Assembly (NCBI GenBank): GCA_024331045.1 | Contig: JANDJC010000006.1 | Coordinates: forward strand, 1 to 64,000 | DNA length: 64,000 bases | Source of the DNA: Nitrospira sp. | GTDB taxonomy: Bacteria > Nitrospirota > Nitrospiria > Nitrospirales > Nitrospiraceae | Direction of reading: 5' to 3' | Shown here: positions 34,772 to 44,339 of the stretch, in pieces | How positions within the stretch are numbered: position 1 is the stretch's first letter | Layout of the letters: each line of letters begins with the position of its first letter | Notes under the pieces: generated by a model | Told to the model about the DNA's origin: nothing | The model's input: only the letters and a program-made list of their open reading frames with translations | Database searches by the model: none | Program-made: the position numbers and the translations under genes

Positions 34772-37700
34772 GTGGTTTCTCGTCGAGTGACGCTGGTCGT
34801 CATCCTTGCCCTGGCCATTCTCATCGGTGCGGTCCTCGTTTTATCTTTCAAGTTTCTGACCGGCGGACAATCTCTCAAAGATCTGGTGTCGCAACAACTG
34901 GAAGCTGGGCTTGGGCGAACGGTTGATGTGAGGGACGTCAAGTTCCTCGTTTTCCCCAGCCCCCGCCTCGAATTGTCGGACCTGAGAGTCCATGAGCCAC
35001 ATTCGGATCAGGTGTTGGTAGAGGCGAAGCGAGTCACCCTGGTTGTGAGGCTGTTCCCGCTTCTCCGCCAACGCCTCGTGGGGAAACGCCTGCAGATCGA
35101 AGAGCCCACTGTGACGCTCAGGCGGAATGTCGGTGGGCAGTGGAATGTATTGGCTGCCACCGGGGCGGGAGAGTCTCAAGGCTGGCCAACGGAGGCTGGA
35201 GGAGGATTGTTCACCATTCAAGAGGTCATTCTGACTAATGGAACTTTGACGGTGATCGATGAAGTTGGGACCGGTGGGTCCCGCTCCATCACCTTCGACC
35301 ACGTGGAGGCGACCTTCCTTCTGCATCCTGATCGAGAGATTGCAGACCTGCGTGTGGCCACCGGCCAGTCCGAGGCTCCAGGATCCCTGGCCTTGTCGCT
35401 TAACGGAACGGTGAGCCTGACCGAGGAACGAGCGCCGCTGGACGACGAGAATAGCCCATCGCCATTGCCGCCCGTTCAATTCGATGGCCAGCTGGACGTT
35501 GTGCTCCTTGACGTAAAGGCGCTCACCGATTTTCTGGGATTCTTCCCTATGCCGACGTCTCCAGAGGGAACGGCCTCGTTGCACAGCACAGTACAGATAC
35601 GGCCCGGGGTGGTCGGATACGACCTGTTATTGTCCGACCTGTCGGCGAAGGTGAACGAGGTGACGTTGACCGGAAAAGCCAGCCTCTCCGGTCTCTTGAC
35701 AGGGCAGCCGGCATTTTCGTTGACCTTCAGCAGCTCGATGGTGTCGTTGTCTCAGGTGATGCAGGTTGTTCCAGCCGGATGGATTGATCCGGGACTGCCC
35801 GCGGTTCTGGCAGAGCGGCACATCCAAGGAAACGTCCAAGTCGTCAACGCGACGTTGACGGGGGCGGCCGCTGAAGGCGCACGTCTATCACTCACTGGAG
35901 TATTTCATGTGCAGGATGCTCAAGGGCTAATCGGTCGCGATCGCGTCCTGGCGAAAGACATCGCCTGTGATCTGGTAGTGGAGCCTGGACGTATCAGAGC
36001 CACCAGCGTCAGGGGGACCTATGGGGCCATGCACCTGAGTGATGGCAAGGCAATGCTCTCGTTTTTGGAGGCGGGGCCGTGGTTGGAGGTGGAAGTTTCG
36101 GGGAAAACGAGCGCAGCGCAATTGATAGAGGTGTTCACTCAAACGGTGAGGGTGGAGCTCCTCAGCCGCGTCCTGGCCGATGCTCGGGAAATCGAAGGAT
36201 CAGTCGAGCAGACGTTTCGCCTAGCCGGATTTCTAGAGCAGGGTGACGGATTATCGTTTGTGGGTGGGGAGATTGTCGCTCATGCCGTCGGCCTTACTCA
36301 TCCGTCGTTGCCGGACCGAGTGACGGGGCTTAACGGTCGGTTCGTGCTGAGCAGCCGCGAAGTCCGGCTGGAGAGAGTACGGGGACATTTGGGGGAGACA
36401 CTCGTCGAGGTGCAGGGGACAATGACGGCGGGAGAATCCGGGGCCTTGCAGGATGTGCTGATAGAGGCCAGCGGCCCGGCTGCCGAGCTCGTTCATGCCC
36501 TTGCCGGCAAGTCGCCCGGAGATGCTGTGGAGGGGCGGTTGGTCGCCAGGGCCAAGCTGTTTGGCGCTGCGACAGCCCCGCATCTGCGCGGCGTTGTGGT
36601 ATTTGACCAAGCAAAGGTGATGGTCCCGTGGTTGGGAGAAAAGCCAGTCGGCGCGCCAGCGACCATTGAATTCGAAGGAGACATCACCCAGGCCGGTGGC
36701 CTCCTCCTGAGTCAACTGGATCTGATCGCCCCCTCGCTTCATGTGCCGGCGAGGGGGCGTCTGATGATCGGGGATTCATTCAGTGCCGACATGTCGATTG
36801 CAACGGGCACGGTCTCTCTCTCGCGCTTGCCGGAATGGATCGCCAAAGGTGGCCTTGAGGCAGGCAATGCGGAAATCTCGCTTGATATCAAGGGCAAAGG
36901 AACAGATTGGAGCTCCTGGCGAGTAACGGGGTGGGTGGCCCTGACCAACGGCCTTGCGACAGTATCCGGCATGGGAGGAGGCGGCCGCGTACAGGATCTA
37001 TACGCGCGTGTCAAGTTGGTACGCAACGGCGCCGAGATCAAACGGCTGTCGTTTAAAGTCCTGGATAGTGACATCGCGCTCGAAGCCCTTGTCAAGAACT
37101 GGAGTACAAAGCCGGTGATTACCGGCAAGATCGAATCAAATAGACTTGATCTCAGCTTACTGGTTCCGAGAGGAGAACGATCGCCCCTTCGGGAATTTTT
37201 TGAAAACCTTGCGGCCACAACGCAGGCGACGCTGTCCGCGACCGTTGCCGACGGCCGCTATGAGCATCTGGCATTGGGGGCCCTGTCGGCCCGCCTCACC
37301 GTTCAGGATGGTCTGATCGACATCGATCGGATTTCAAGCGACTCGCGGATTGGACAAATCGCGGGCCGGCTCGTAGCGCAGCTTCCGCAGAAATCGCCGG
37401 CGGAGGTGGAGGTATCGTTTCGCGCCACCGGGTTCCCCGTTGAGGCGGTGCTCCGATTGACCGACCCCGAGGATGCCCATGGCGTCAGTGGTGTCGCGCG
37501 CGTGAGTGGTTCCTTAAGAGGCCATGGGCGCAATCCACACGGGATCGCGCCATCGCTCAATGGAAAGATAGAAATTCTGCTCCAAGATGGGCGCATTTTG
37601 AAATCGAACGAGCGCATTATCTGGAAGATTCTAAGTCTCTTGAATCTGCCAGCGGTGCTCCAAGGGAAGGTGGATTTGGAAAAAGAAGGCCTGCCCTACA

Positions 37701-38134
37701 ACACCATCACCGCCACGGTCACGGTGACGAACGGTCTGGTGGAAACGGACAATCTCATCGTCAGTAGTCCGATTTTGAAAATCACAGGGGCCGGTCGCTA
37801 CGATGCACCGACCGATCACCTGGATTTTGTCACGGCGGTGAGCCCCTTCGGGTCCTATTCTCAATTTCTTCAGACCATTCCCCTGTTCGGACGGATCTTT
37901 GCGGGCGAGCGGAAGGGGGTGGCCACGGCGATCTTTGCGGTGAAGGGGCCTCTTCGTCGACCAGACGTTACCTACCTCCCGGTCAAATCGTTTGCGTCAG
38001 GCTTGTCCGGTCTGGCCCAACTGGCGGTCGACGTGCTCGTCAATTCCTTGAGCATGCCGCTCGATTTGATGGCGCCGGATCAAGAGGAATCGCGCCCGGA
38101 GTCCGAACGAGCGTCGAAACAGGCCAATTCTTAG
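34772..38134 (+). CDS. Large AsmA-family membrane-anchored protein
   Basis: The product has one N-terminal membrane helix ('RVTLVVILALAILIGAVLVLSF') and a long periplasmic beta-rich region. 'GRTVDVRDVKFLVFPSPRLELSDLRVHEP' is the AsmA N-terminal pattern. The C-terminal part ('NLIVSSPILKITGAGRYDAPTDHLDFVTAVSPF') matches AsmA-like C-terminal domains. Such proteins are implicated in lipid transport to, or homeostasis of, the outer membrane. The start is uncertain: a GTG at 34730 would add 14 residues. About 1120 residues is long for AsmA but within the AsmA/TamB-like range. Confidence 0.85.
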   Translation: MVSRRVTLVVILALAILIGAVLVLSFKFLTGGQSLKDLVSQQLEAGLGRTVDVRDVKFLVFPSPRLELSDLRVHEPHSDQVLVEAKRVTLVVRLFPLLRQRLVGKRLQIEEPTVTLRRNVGGQWNVLAATGAGESQGWPTEAGGGLFTIQEVILTNGTLTVIDEVGTGGSRSITFDHVEATFLLHPDREIADLRVATGQSEAPGSLALSLNGTVSLTEERAPLDDENSPSPLPPVQFDGQLDVVLLDVKALTDFLGFFPMPTSPEGTASLHSTVQIRPGVVGYDLLLSDLSAKVNEVTLTGKASLSGLLTGQPAFSLTFSSSMVSLSQVMQVVPAGWIDPGLPAVLAERHIQGNVQVVNATLTGAAAEGARLSLTGVFHVQDAQGLIGRDRVLAKDIACDLVVEPGRIRATSVRGTYGAMHLSDGKAMLSFLEAGPWLEVEVSGKTSAAQLIEVFTQTVRVELLSRVLADAREIEGSVEQTFRLAGFLEQGDGLSFVGGEIVAHAVGLTHPSLPDRVTGLNGRFVLSSREVRLERVRGHLGETLVEVQGTMTAGESGALQDVLIEASGPAAELVHALAGKSPGDAVEGRLVARAKLFGAATAPHLRGVVVFDQAKVMVPWLGEKPVGAPATIEFEGDITQAGGLLLSQLDLIAPSLHVPARGRLMIGDSFSADMSIATGTVSLSRLPEWIAKGGLEAGNAEISLDIKGKGTDWSSWRVTGWVALTNGLATVSGMGGGGRVQDLYARVKLVRNGAEIKRLSFKVLDSDIALEALVKNWSTKPVITGKIESNRLDLSLLVPRGERSPLREFFENLAATTQATLSATVADGRYEHLALGALSARLTVQDGLIDIDRISSDSRIGQIAGRLVAQLPQKSPAEVEVSFRATGFPVEAVLRLTDPEDAHGVSGVARVSGSLRGHGRNPHGIAPSLNGKIEILLQDGRILKSNERIIWKILSLLNLPAVLQGKVDLEKEGLPYNTITATVTVTNGLVETDNLIVSSPILKITGAGRYDAPTDHLDFVTAVSPFGSYSQFLQTIPLFGRIFAGERKGVATAIFAVKGPLRRPDVTYLPVKSFASGLSGLAQLAVDVLVNSLSMPLDLMAPDQEESRPESERASKQANS

Positions 38135-38224
38135 GACGGTCGTTTCTTGACCAACCATCACCCCCATGGTAGCATCCCAAACGGGCCGACGCTGTGCGCC
38201 GGGGCCCGTCGATTCCTCTCATTC

Positions 38225-39385
38225 ATGAAACCATTCCCTCCCCCATCAGATAAATCGGGCAGCGTCGTTCTCTTCATTGCCGCCAGCGAATACGACTCGA
38301 ATTTGTATTATGCGACCAGGTTTATCGCGCCGGATCCGTTTATTTTTCTAGAAGTCAAAGGTGAGCGCATTCTGATCATGAGCGATCTGGAATTTGACCG
38401 TGCCAGGTCTCAGGCTACGGTGGATCGGGTATTGTCCTATTCCGAATTTGAGCGGAGAGCGAAACGGCAGGGAGTGGCGGATCCGACGCCAGTTGACATT
38501 GTCCACCTATTCTTGAAGAAACGGAATGTGGAGACGTTAGTTGTCCCTGCCAATTTTCCGTTTGTTCACGCTGCGCGATTACAAGAATTGGGCTACAGGC
38601 TGACGGCCAAGCGGGATCCCTTTTATGAACGTCGTGCGTTAAAGACCTCAGAAGAAATTCGGTATATCGAGGAAACTCAGCGGGCAACGGAAGAGGCCGT
38701 GGCTGCAGCAATGACGGCCTTGCGCCGGTCGACCATCAAACAAGGGGAACTGTGGCTGGATGGAGAACGGCTCACGTCCGAGTGGGTGAAGAAGCTGATC
38801 AATGTAAAGCTGATGGAACGGGATTGCGTCGCCCAACATACCATTGTGGCAGGGGGCGAGCAGGCCTGTGATCCTCATCATGAGGGATCTGGACCGTTGC
38901 CGGCGAGGCGCACCATCATTTTCGATGTGTTTCCTCGATCAGCCGTCAGTCGGTACTTTGCGGATATGTCACGGACCGTCATCCGCGGCCCCGCGAGTAA
39001 AGACCTGCGGCGATTGTATCAAACGGTCAAGGATGCCCAAGAAGAGGCCATTGCTAAGATCAAGGATGGAGCAGATGGCAAAAAGATTCACCAGGGTATT
39101 TGTGAACGGTTCGAAAAAGCCGGTTATCGGACAGGGAGGGTCAACGGTCGCATGCAGGGGTATTTTCACGGGACTGGTCATGGCGTCGGTCTTGATATCC
39201 ACGAGGCGCCACGGATCAGCCGAACTGGCTCATTGCTCCAGGAGGGGCACGTTGTGACGGTTGAACCAGGTTTGTATTACCCCGGCTTGGGAGCAGTCCG
39301 AATTGAAGACATGGTGGTGGTGACGAAGGATGGCTGCCGGAATCTCACCTCGTTTCCGAAGGTCTTTGAGCTTGACAGCGAGTGA
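38225..39385 (+). CDS. M24-family metallopeptidase (Xaa-Pro peptidase-like)
   Basis: This is a pita-bread-fold peptidase that removes N-terminal residues, often before proline. The ATG at 38225 gives 386 residues. The five metal ligands are visible: Asp in 'IIFDVFP', Asp in 'FADMSRT', His in 'GTGHGVGLDIHE', Glu in 'TVEPGLYYPG' and Glu in 'VRIEDM'. The N-terminal creatinase-like domain begins 'SVVLFIAASEYDSNLYYATRF'. No signal peptide is seen, so it is probably cytoplasmic. The substrate is unknown. Confidence 0.9.
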   Translation: MKPFPPPSDKSGSVVLFIAASEYDSNLYYATRFIAPDPFIFLEVKGERILIMSDLEFDRARSQATVDRVLSYSEFERRAKRQGVADPTPVDIVHLFLKKRNVETLVVPANFPFVHAARLQELGYRLTAKRDPFYERRALKTSEEIRYIEETQRATEEAVAAAMTALRRSTIKQGELWLDGERLTSEWVKKLINVKLMERDCVAQHTIVAGGEQACDPHHEGSGPLPARRTIIFDVFPRSAVSRYFADMSRTVIRGPASKDLRRLYQTVKDAQEEAIAKIKDGADGKKIHQGICERFEKAGYRTGRVNGRMQGYFHGTGHGVGLDIHEAPRISRTGSLLQEGHVVTVEPGLYYPGLGAVRIEDMVVVTKDGCRNLTSFPKVFELDSE

Positions 39386-39432
39386 TTCGCATGTGCCCCG
39401 TGCCCTCGTTGAGTCACCGAAGGCTCAATCCG

Positions 39433-39846
39433 TTAGGGCGTGCCGCCTATCTGGGCGATCGAGGATGCGTCCTCGCCCTGTCGTTCGTATGGTTGTTTTC
39501 CCAGTTCTTTGATCAGTTGTTGAAGCCGGGACCAATCTGGCTCGCTCAAGTCGAGGAACTCCAGTCCAAACAGGCCGTTGCCGATCCACCGAACAACTGC
39601 CTGACGGACGTGGATGGATTGTCCGTCGTCCCCTATTTCCAGGCGTAAGTCCAGGCTGGTGCCTGGCCGCACCGGGGCTGAACTAAAAATTTTACATCCG
39701 AACAGAGAAATGTCTTGTAAGACGCCGTTTCCAGAGACAATGTTGACCGAGTGAAACGAGCTACGAAATCGAACGGGGAATCGTGGGTGACGACGACTAT
39801 CCATAAGAGGGAGGAAAGACTCTCTCGCCTGGTGATCTCCGCACAT
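39433..39846 (-). CDS. PilZ-domain protein
   Basis: PilZ domains bind cyclic-di-GMP. The 137-residue product has the binding motifs 'RRHPRFPVRF' (RxxxR) at about 18-27 and 'DISLFGCKI' (D-S-x-x-G) at about 44-52. A C-terminal 'WIGNGLFGLEFLDLSEPDWSRLQQLIKEL' completes the barrel and helix. The second Met (start at 39804) is an alternative. It is convergent with the M24 peptidase gene. Its target is unknown, but it may connect cyclic-di-GMP to motility or surface life (inference). Confidence 0.88.
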   Translation of the reverse strand: MCGDHQARESFLPLMDSRRHPRFPVRFRSSFHSVNIVSGNGVLQDISLFGCKIFSSAPVRPGTSLDLRLEIGDDGQSIHVRQAVVRWIGNGLFGLEFLDLSEPDWSRLQQLIKELGKQPYERQGEDASSIAQIGGTP

Positions 39847-39876
39847 GCTCGACCAACCCGGCCCGCTACCGTTGCC

Positions 39877-41295
39877 TTAGGCTGCCTCAGGGACTGTTTT
39901 TACCTTGGAGGCTTGGCCTAGGATATCTAAGGCGGCAATGCGATAGGCCTCAGCATACGTGGGGAAGTTAAAGACGTTGTCAATAAAGGATTCGATGGTT
40001 GCGCCCTGTTGAAGGGCCAATTGTCCGATGTGAACCAATTCCGTCGCTCCATCGCCCACCACCTGGACGCCCAACAGTCGCTCCGCCGAGGGGTCGGCCA
40101 CCATTTTGAGCAGACCGTGACCTGCGCCGGAGATTTGCGCACGGGCGACTTCTTCATACCGGGCTCGTCCGATCAGGGGGGCTCGGTACCGTTCGCGGGC
40201 GCTTCGTTCATCCAGGCCGATGCTGGCCATTTCGGGGATAGTATAGATGCCTACCGGAATGGTGGAGGCTGCATCCCCTACGGGGAGCCCTAGCGCATGC
40301 CGCACCGCTCTGCGTCCTTGCTCCATGGCCTTTGATGCAAGGGCGGGGGGGCCGACCATGTCGCCAACAGCGTAAATGTGTGGGACTTCTGTTTGGCAAT
40401 ATTCATTGACCGGCACGGTTCCCTTGTCAGTAGCTGTAAGACCAGCGGCACCGAGATTGAGGCCTTCGAGGTTGGCCTGTCGGCCGAGTGCCACCAACAG
40501 TTTTTCACTTCTCACTGTTTCTCCGCTTCCCAGTGTCGTGACGACATGGGCAGCTCCATCCCATCGAACGTCATGGATTGTCTGTCCTCCCAGGTATCGT
40601 CCACCGTTTGACTCGAAGGCGGCGAGGAAGTGCGCGACGAGTTCGGGATCCATGAACTGAAGGGGCATGGGGGCTCGATCAATGAGTGTTACTTCCGTGC
40701 CCAGAATGGAAAAGACAGAAGCGTATTCGCATCCGATGACGCCTCCTCCGATGATGGCAAGGGATTTAGGCAGATAGATCATCGACAGTAATGAATCGCT
40801 GTCCAGGATGTGCTCGTGATCCACGGGGATGTCTTCCGGGTTTCTGGGGCGTGAGCCGGTGGCTAACACGATGATCGGGGCCGTGAAGAGCTGCATGCCC
40901 CCATCAACCGTCTCCATTTCAATGACAGTGGCGCTGCGAAATCGCGCCCGGCCGTGGAAGAGATGGATTCCATTGCGGCGAAGCTGGAAACTCATGAACC
41001 GGTCATGTGCCTTGACGACTTCCTCCAATCGGCTTAGAAGCGTCGCGATTTGCATGTCCGGTTTGAGACTACAGTCGAAAGCCTTGCTCGTTCGCTGGAG
41101 GCGGTCCAACTGAAGGGCGCTCTCGCGTAAGGTTTTGCTGGGAATGGTTCCCCTGTAGACACAACTGCCACCGATACCGCGCTCTTGCTCGATGAGCGCG
41201 ACTCGTTTGCCGGCCTTGGCTCCCTGGATCGCAGCCTTTTGGCCAGCAGGCCCGGCTCCGATCACGATAATATCGAAGGTGAACGAACGACTCAT
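39877..41295 (-). CDS. sthA: Soluble NAD(P)+ transhydrogenase (SthA-like flavoprotein)
   Basis: This FAD enzyme moves hydride between NADPH and NAD+. The 472 residues show the FAD dinucleotide motif 'IIVIGAGPAGQKAA', the second GxGxxG 'IIGGGVIGCEYAS', and the family C-terminal dimer domain. The active-site segment is 'GGSCVYRGTIPSKTLR': C45 is present, but the second redox cysteine of disulfide reductases is Thr (T50), as in SthA. It is therefore not a lipoamide dehydrogenase. It overlaps the HDOD gene by ATGA. Confidence 0.9.
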   Translation of the reverse strand: MSRSFTFDIIVIGAGPAGQKAAIQGAKAGKRVALIEQERGIGGSCVYRGTIPSKTLRESALQLDRLQRTSKAFDCSLKPDMQIATLLSRLEEVVKAHDRFMSFQLRRNGIHLFHGRARFRSATVIEMETVDGGMQLFTAPIIVLATGSRPRNPEDIPVDHEHILDSDSLLSMIYLPKSLAIIGGGVIGCEYASVFSILGTEVTLIDRAPMPLQFMDPELVAHFLAAFESNGGRYLGGQTIHDVRWDGAAHVVTTLGSGETVRSEKLLVALGRQANLEGLNLGAAGLTATDKGTVPVNEYCQTEVPHIYAVGDMVGPPALASKAMEQGRRAVRHALGLPVGDAASTIPVGIYTIPEMASIGLDERSARERYRAPLIGRARYEEVARAQISGAGHGLLKMVADPSAERLLGVQVVGDGATELVHIGQLALQQGATIESFIDNVFNFPTYAEAYRIAALDILGQASKVKTVPEAA

Positions 41296-42155
41296 AGGTT
41301 CATCGATTCTACAATGGCCAGGACTTTGTCTTTGCTCTTAACCAACTGCTCGACATCATTGGGGTAAAGATTCAATTCCACGAAAGCCGGATGGTCGCGC
41401 AACGTCTCCTCGGGTATCTCGTCGGGAAACAACAGATGAGTCGCCAACCAATCGGCCACGCAGGTAAGAACACATTCCTGTCTGAAAGAAGGGGCATGGT
41501 CATAGTCCTTGTAGTATTGCGTGGTTTCGACCACTTGTTTGGGCAACCCCCATTGTTCTCCAATGATGCCACCAATTCGTGTGTGGTGTCCCTCAACCAG
41601 AATGTCCACCGTTGCTTTATCGAGAGGAAGGTTTTGCTCTCGTGCGATGGCTACCACTGTTCGTAAAACAACAGGTTTTCCGATCTCATGGAGCAGTCCG
41701 CAGAGATAGGCGCTTTCCACGTTCACTCGACGAGCCCGGGCGATCTCTTTCGCAAATGCGCCGCTGGCGAGGGAATGCTGCCACAGCGTTCTGACCCGCT
41801 CTTCATGACCGGGCACCTGAAAGATGCCAGCCTTGATTGATGCGGCAAAGGTGATCTCCGACAAAAGAGTCAAGCCCAACATTGCGATGGCATGTTGCAA
41901 AGACACGACAGGACTGCGAGGCATATAGGCGGGGGAATTCACAATGCGCAGCACGTGGGCGGCCAGGGCCTGGTCTTTGTGGATAAGGGCCGCCAATTTC
42001 GCTGCATCAGCCTTTGGGTCGGCCGCCAAGGCCATCACTTCACTGGCCACCTGGGGTAACAGGGGCAGATGAAGCTCACCATGCTCAACCTTGCGCAGGA
42101 AGGCCCGCTCGATTGCCTCAAGGGAATCTGTAGCGGTCGAGAAATCGGAGGGCAT
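41292..42155 (-). CDS. HDOD-domain signalling protein
   Basis: The 287-residue product has the HDOD core: 'LPLLPQVASEVMALAADPKADAAKLAALIHKDQALAAHVLRIVNSPAY' and a degraded HD region ('YLCGLLHEIGKPV', 'VEGHHTRIGGIIGEQWGLP'). HDOD proteins act in regulation and are often coupled to motility or second messengers; the biochemical function is poorly known. Its stop overlaps the sthA start, so the two are cotranscribed and probably translationally coupled. Confidence 0.92.
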   Translation of the reverse strand: MPSDFSTATDSLEAIERAFLRKVEHGELHLPLLPQVASEVMALAADPKADAAKLAALIHKDQALAAHVLRIVNSPAYMPRSPVVSLQHAIAMLGLTLLSEITFAASIKAGIFQVPGHEERVRTLWQHSLASGAFAKEIARARRVNVESAYLCGLLHEIGKPVVLRTVVAIAREQNLPLDKATVDILVEGHHTRIGGIIGEQWGLPKQVVETTQYYKDYDHAPSFRQECVLTCVADWLATHLLFPDEIPEETLRDHPAFVELNLYPNDVEQLVKSKDKVLAIVESMNL

Positions 42156-42345
42156 AGAGACGAGTTCCTTGGCTCAAAGCGTGATCCGGTTCGTACGACG
42201 CATTCCTTTGTCGGAATGTTGTGGCTTGAAGTTTAGCGGTGGCCGAACCCCCCGGACCATTGATGAGAGGGAAGGTGATGCGGTAAAGGAACGCCACGGG
42301 GGGCTACTCGGTACCACCTCTGCTCATGGACAGTTTGAAGGAGGA

Positions 42346-42373
42346 AGAGAAAAGGGGAGAGGCCACCCTCCCC
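42346..42373 (-). terminator. Terminator after the cytochrome c gene
   Basis: Read on the minus strand, GGGGAGGG-TGGC-CTCTCCCC forms an 8-pair stem (one G-T) and is followed by TTTTCTCTT. It lies 36 bases beyond the stop codon of the minus-strand cytochrome gene. Confidence 0.65.
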
Positions 42374-42408
42374 CCCTATAGGATGACAGAACGAAACAAT
42401 GCCGAAAC

Positions 42409-42873
42409 TCACGGTTTGTAGCAGGACCGGTCGGCTGGCTTCCCGTCGTGCGAGAACTGATTTTCAAACGCCATCACCTGCCAAATCTGTTCCTCGGTCA
42501 GCAGACCCTTGTTGCCCTTCATTTTGGTTTTGGGAACACCTTCAGCGATTCGCCAGAACCAATAGGCGTCCGAATACCGACATACGATTTTGGGATCGCG
42601 GAGATCACGCGCTCCCTTCTTGACAGGCTTGCCGTCCTTGCCGTGGCAACTGGCGCAATTGACATCGGTTTTATATTCCCCCATGTAAATTTTTCGCCCC
42701 TCTTCGATAAATTTAGGGTCGGTCCACCCTCCAGGGGGCATTTTTTTGTCCGCGTACTCGGGAGGAACGGGAGGCAGCGGCGGCAAATCTTCCGCCGACG
42801 TCGAGTTTGCTGAAGAAAGGAATAGTACGCCTCCCATGATCATGACTGACAGCCGACACATCTTTCGAATCAT
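42409..42873 (-). CDS. Small periplasmic cytochrome c
   Basis: The 154-residue precursor starts at the ATG with a perfect 'aaggagg' upstream; the longer ORF start is not used. It has a signal peptide ('LSVMIMGGVLFLSSANSTSA') and one haem c motif C73-A-S-C76-H77 in 'NCASCHGKDGKPV'. A Met-rich segment 'GVPKTKMKGNKGLLTEEQIWQVMAF' could supply the distal ligand. It is a class I, mono-haem electron carrier. The partner enzyme cannot be told from the neighbours. Confidence 0.93.
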   Translation of the reverse strand: MIRKMCRLSVMIMGGVLFLSSANSTSAEDLPPLPPVPPEYADKKMPPGGWTDPKFIEEGRKIYMGEYKTDVNCASCHGKDGKPVKKGARDLRDPKIVCRYSDAYWFWRIAEGVPKTKMKGNKGLLTEEQIWQVMAFENQFSHDGKPADRSCYKP

Positions 42874-43381
42874 CTGCACCTCCTTAACTGCCTGCAATGT
42901 GGCATGATTACTGTGAAGTTTGACCGCAATGCTTTGAGCCGTGTAGAAAGGACCGGCCAGCAAACAGCCGGTAACTATAGCACAAATGTTTAATAGCCAG
43001 AACAGTTTGGATAAAAATTTGTTTTGCTGGTGCGCAGAGCAAGCACGGCATGGAAGAAACCCTCAAACATGACGGGGCAGGGGTGAGAGCCGGCGGTGAG
43101 ATTCAGGGCCTGATCGGACGGGAAGGTTGGATTTCGATCCCCCATGTTCTGCGTAGATGCGCAGAGGGATGCTGAGCAGCAAGAGAGCAAATCCACCACT
43201 ATCGGAATGGCGAATGGGCGGAATGTTGAAATGTTGAATGGGTAAGGAGAGTCACAAGGGAAGGCCTCCACGGAAACGACAGGCGTAACCGTCTTCCATG
43301 ATGGCAGCTCGAGAACCATGGTCCTGGCACGAATGAAACGAGGCACGAATAAGGATTGAGGCGGAAGAAAGGAGTCGCGGC
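42874..43381. other. Intergenic region between cytochrome c and cupin genes
   Basis: These 508 bases separate two divergent genes. An extended -10 candidate for the cytochrome gene is at 42974-42982. A minus-strand ORF (42990-43346) has no ribosome site or family motif and is probably chance. A short run of 'gaatg'-like repeats lies near 43205-43240. Confidence 0.6.
42974..42982 (-). promoter_or_regulatory. Extended -10 promoter candidate for the cytochrome c gene
   Basis: On the minus strand TGCTATAGT is an extended -10 element (TGn plus TATAGT, 5 of 6 to consensus). The -35 region is weak. It lies about 100 bases upstream of the ATG at 42873. Confidence 0.4.
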
Positions 43382-43711
43382 ATGCAAGTGGTCAACTTGG
43401 CTGACTACCGGCAGTTTAGCAGTGACAAAATGAAAAAGAACAATGTGTTCGAAACCAAGCGGTTATTTTGCGATGTCTATTGCTTTGAGCCAGGGCAGGA
43501 ACAGAAGGGACATACCCACGGGGAGCAAGACAAGATCTATTTTGTTTTGGAAGGAGAGGGAACATTTCAAGTAGGAATGGACAAGCGGGTGCTGGGCGAA
43601 GGACAGGGAACGATCGCGCCTGCGGGCGAAGAACACGGGGTGAAAAATCATACGCAAAACCGGTTGCGGGTGCTGGTGTTCGTCGCACCAAATCCGTCTT
43701 CACACCTATGA
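43382..43711 (+). CDS. Small cupin-domain protein
   Basis: The 109-residue single-domain cupin has metal-binding residues in 'GQEQKGHTHGEQDKIYFVLEGEGTFQVG' (motif 1, two His and Glu-like) and 'GTIAPAGEEHGVKNHT' (motif 2, His). 'gaaaggag' precedes the ATG. There is no signal peptide. Cupins of this size range from sugar isomerases to sensors; the substrate is not deducible. Confidence 0.88.
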   Translation: MQVVNLADYRQFSSDKMKKNNVFETKRLFCDVYCFEPGQEQKGHTHGEQDKIYFVLEGEGTFQVGMDKRVLGEGQGTIAPAGEEHGVKNHTQNRLRVLVFVAPNPSSHL

Positions 43712-43746
43712 GAGGCGTTTGCCAGTGGCGAGTGGAATCGGCTTGG

Positions 43747-44103
43747 TTATTGGGAAGGCGCGGAGACCATCGGACCAACGGAGATGCACCCCTCGATAAA
43801 TTCTGCCCGGCACTGACTGCCTGGAGGGATGACCTCATTGACGATTGCCTTAAAATCGTCAACCGTTAACGGGCCTCGAACATGGTCGATCAGGACGTGT
43901 CCTTCGACCAGATCCATGTCCACGCGCTTGACGCCCGGGATCTGAGACAACCGCTGGGCGATCCGTTCTCTCTGCGCTGGACATTCGGAGCCTGATAAGG
44001 TCAAGGCAATGCGATCGTTTACTTGTTGCTCGGCATGGAGGTCGCCACTGATAAAAACGACGACATTGATAATGGCAAAAATCGATGTTCGGCCAATCTT
44101 CAT
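43747..44103 (-). CDS. Secreted HMA-like small protein
   Basis: The ATG at 44103 has 'agaagga' upstream and a signal peptide ('IGRTSIFAIINVVVFISGDLHA'); the ORF track extension lacks these. The mature part of about 95 residues has an HMA-like beta-alpha-beta pattern: 'DRIALTLSGSECPAQRERIAQRLSQIPGVKRVDMDLVEGHVLIDHVRGPLTVDDFKAIVNEV'. The metal-binding CxxC loop is reduced to one Cys ('GSECPAQ'), so metal binding is doubtful. It follows the transketolase stop closely on the same strand. The function is unknown. Confidence 0.75.
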   Translation of the reverse strand: MKIGRTSIFAIINVVVFISGDLHAEQQVNDRIALTLSGSECPAQRERIAQRLSQIPGVKRVDMDLVEGHVLIDHVRGPLTVDDFKAIVNEVIPPGSQCRAEFIEGCISVGPMVSAPSQ

Positions 44104-44339
44104 GATGATCCGTCCTTCTGTTTCAGAAGGGCCAAGGTTGCGACCAAGAGAATGCCCCCACCAAGCGTGATTTTTCAGCCTTGGCAAAGAAGGCCGCTTG
44201 ATTAGTGGCACCATACAGGAAGGTGCGCAGTCTTTCAATACCGACAATGCCGAGCGAGCTATATTGAACGGCGCCGTCTCCCTTTGTTTACCTGGGCTGT
44301 CCGAAGAGGGAGAAAAGCGGATACTCGACGATGCGTCGG

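Noticed and set aside
39877-41295. Reading this gene as dihydrolipoamide dehydrogenase
   Set aside because: The second redox cysteine is Thr, which fits SthA and not a disulfide reductase.
42990-43346. 118-residue minus-strand ORF between cytochrome and cupin genes
   Set aside because: It has no ribosome site and no family resemblance, and it overlaps the cytochrome upstream region.
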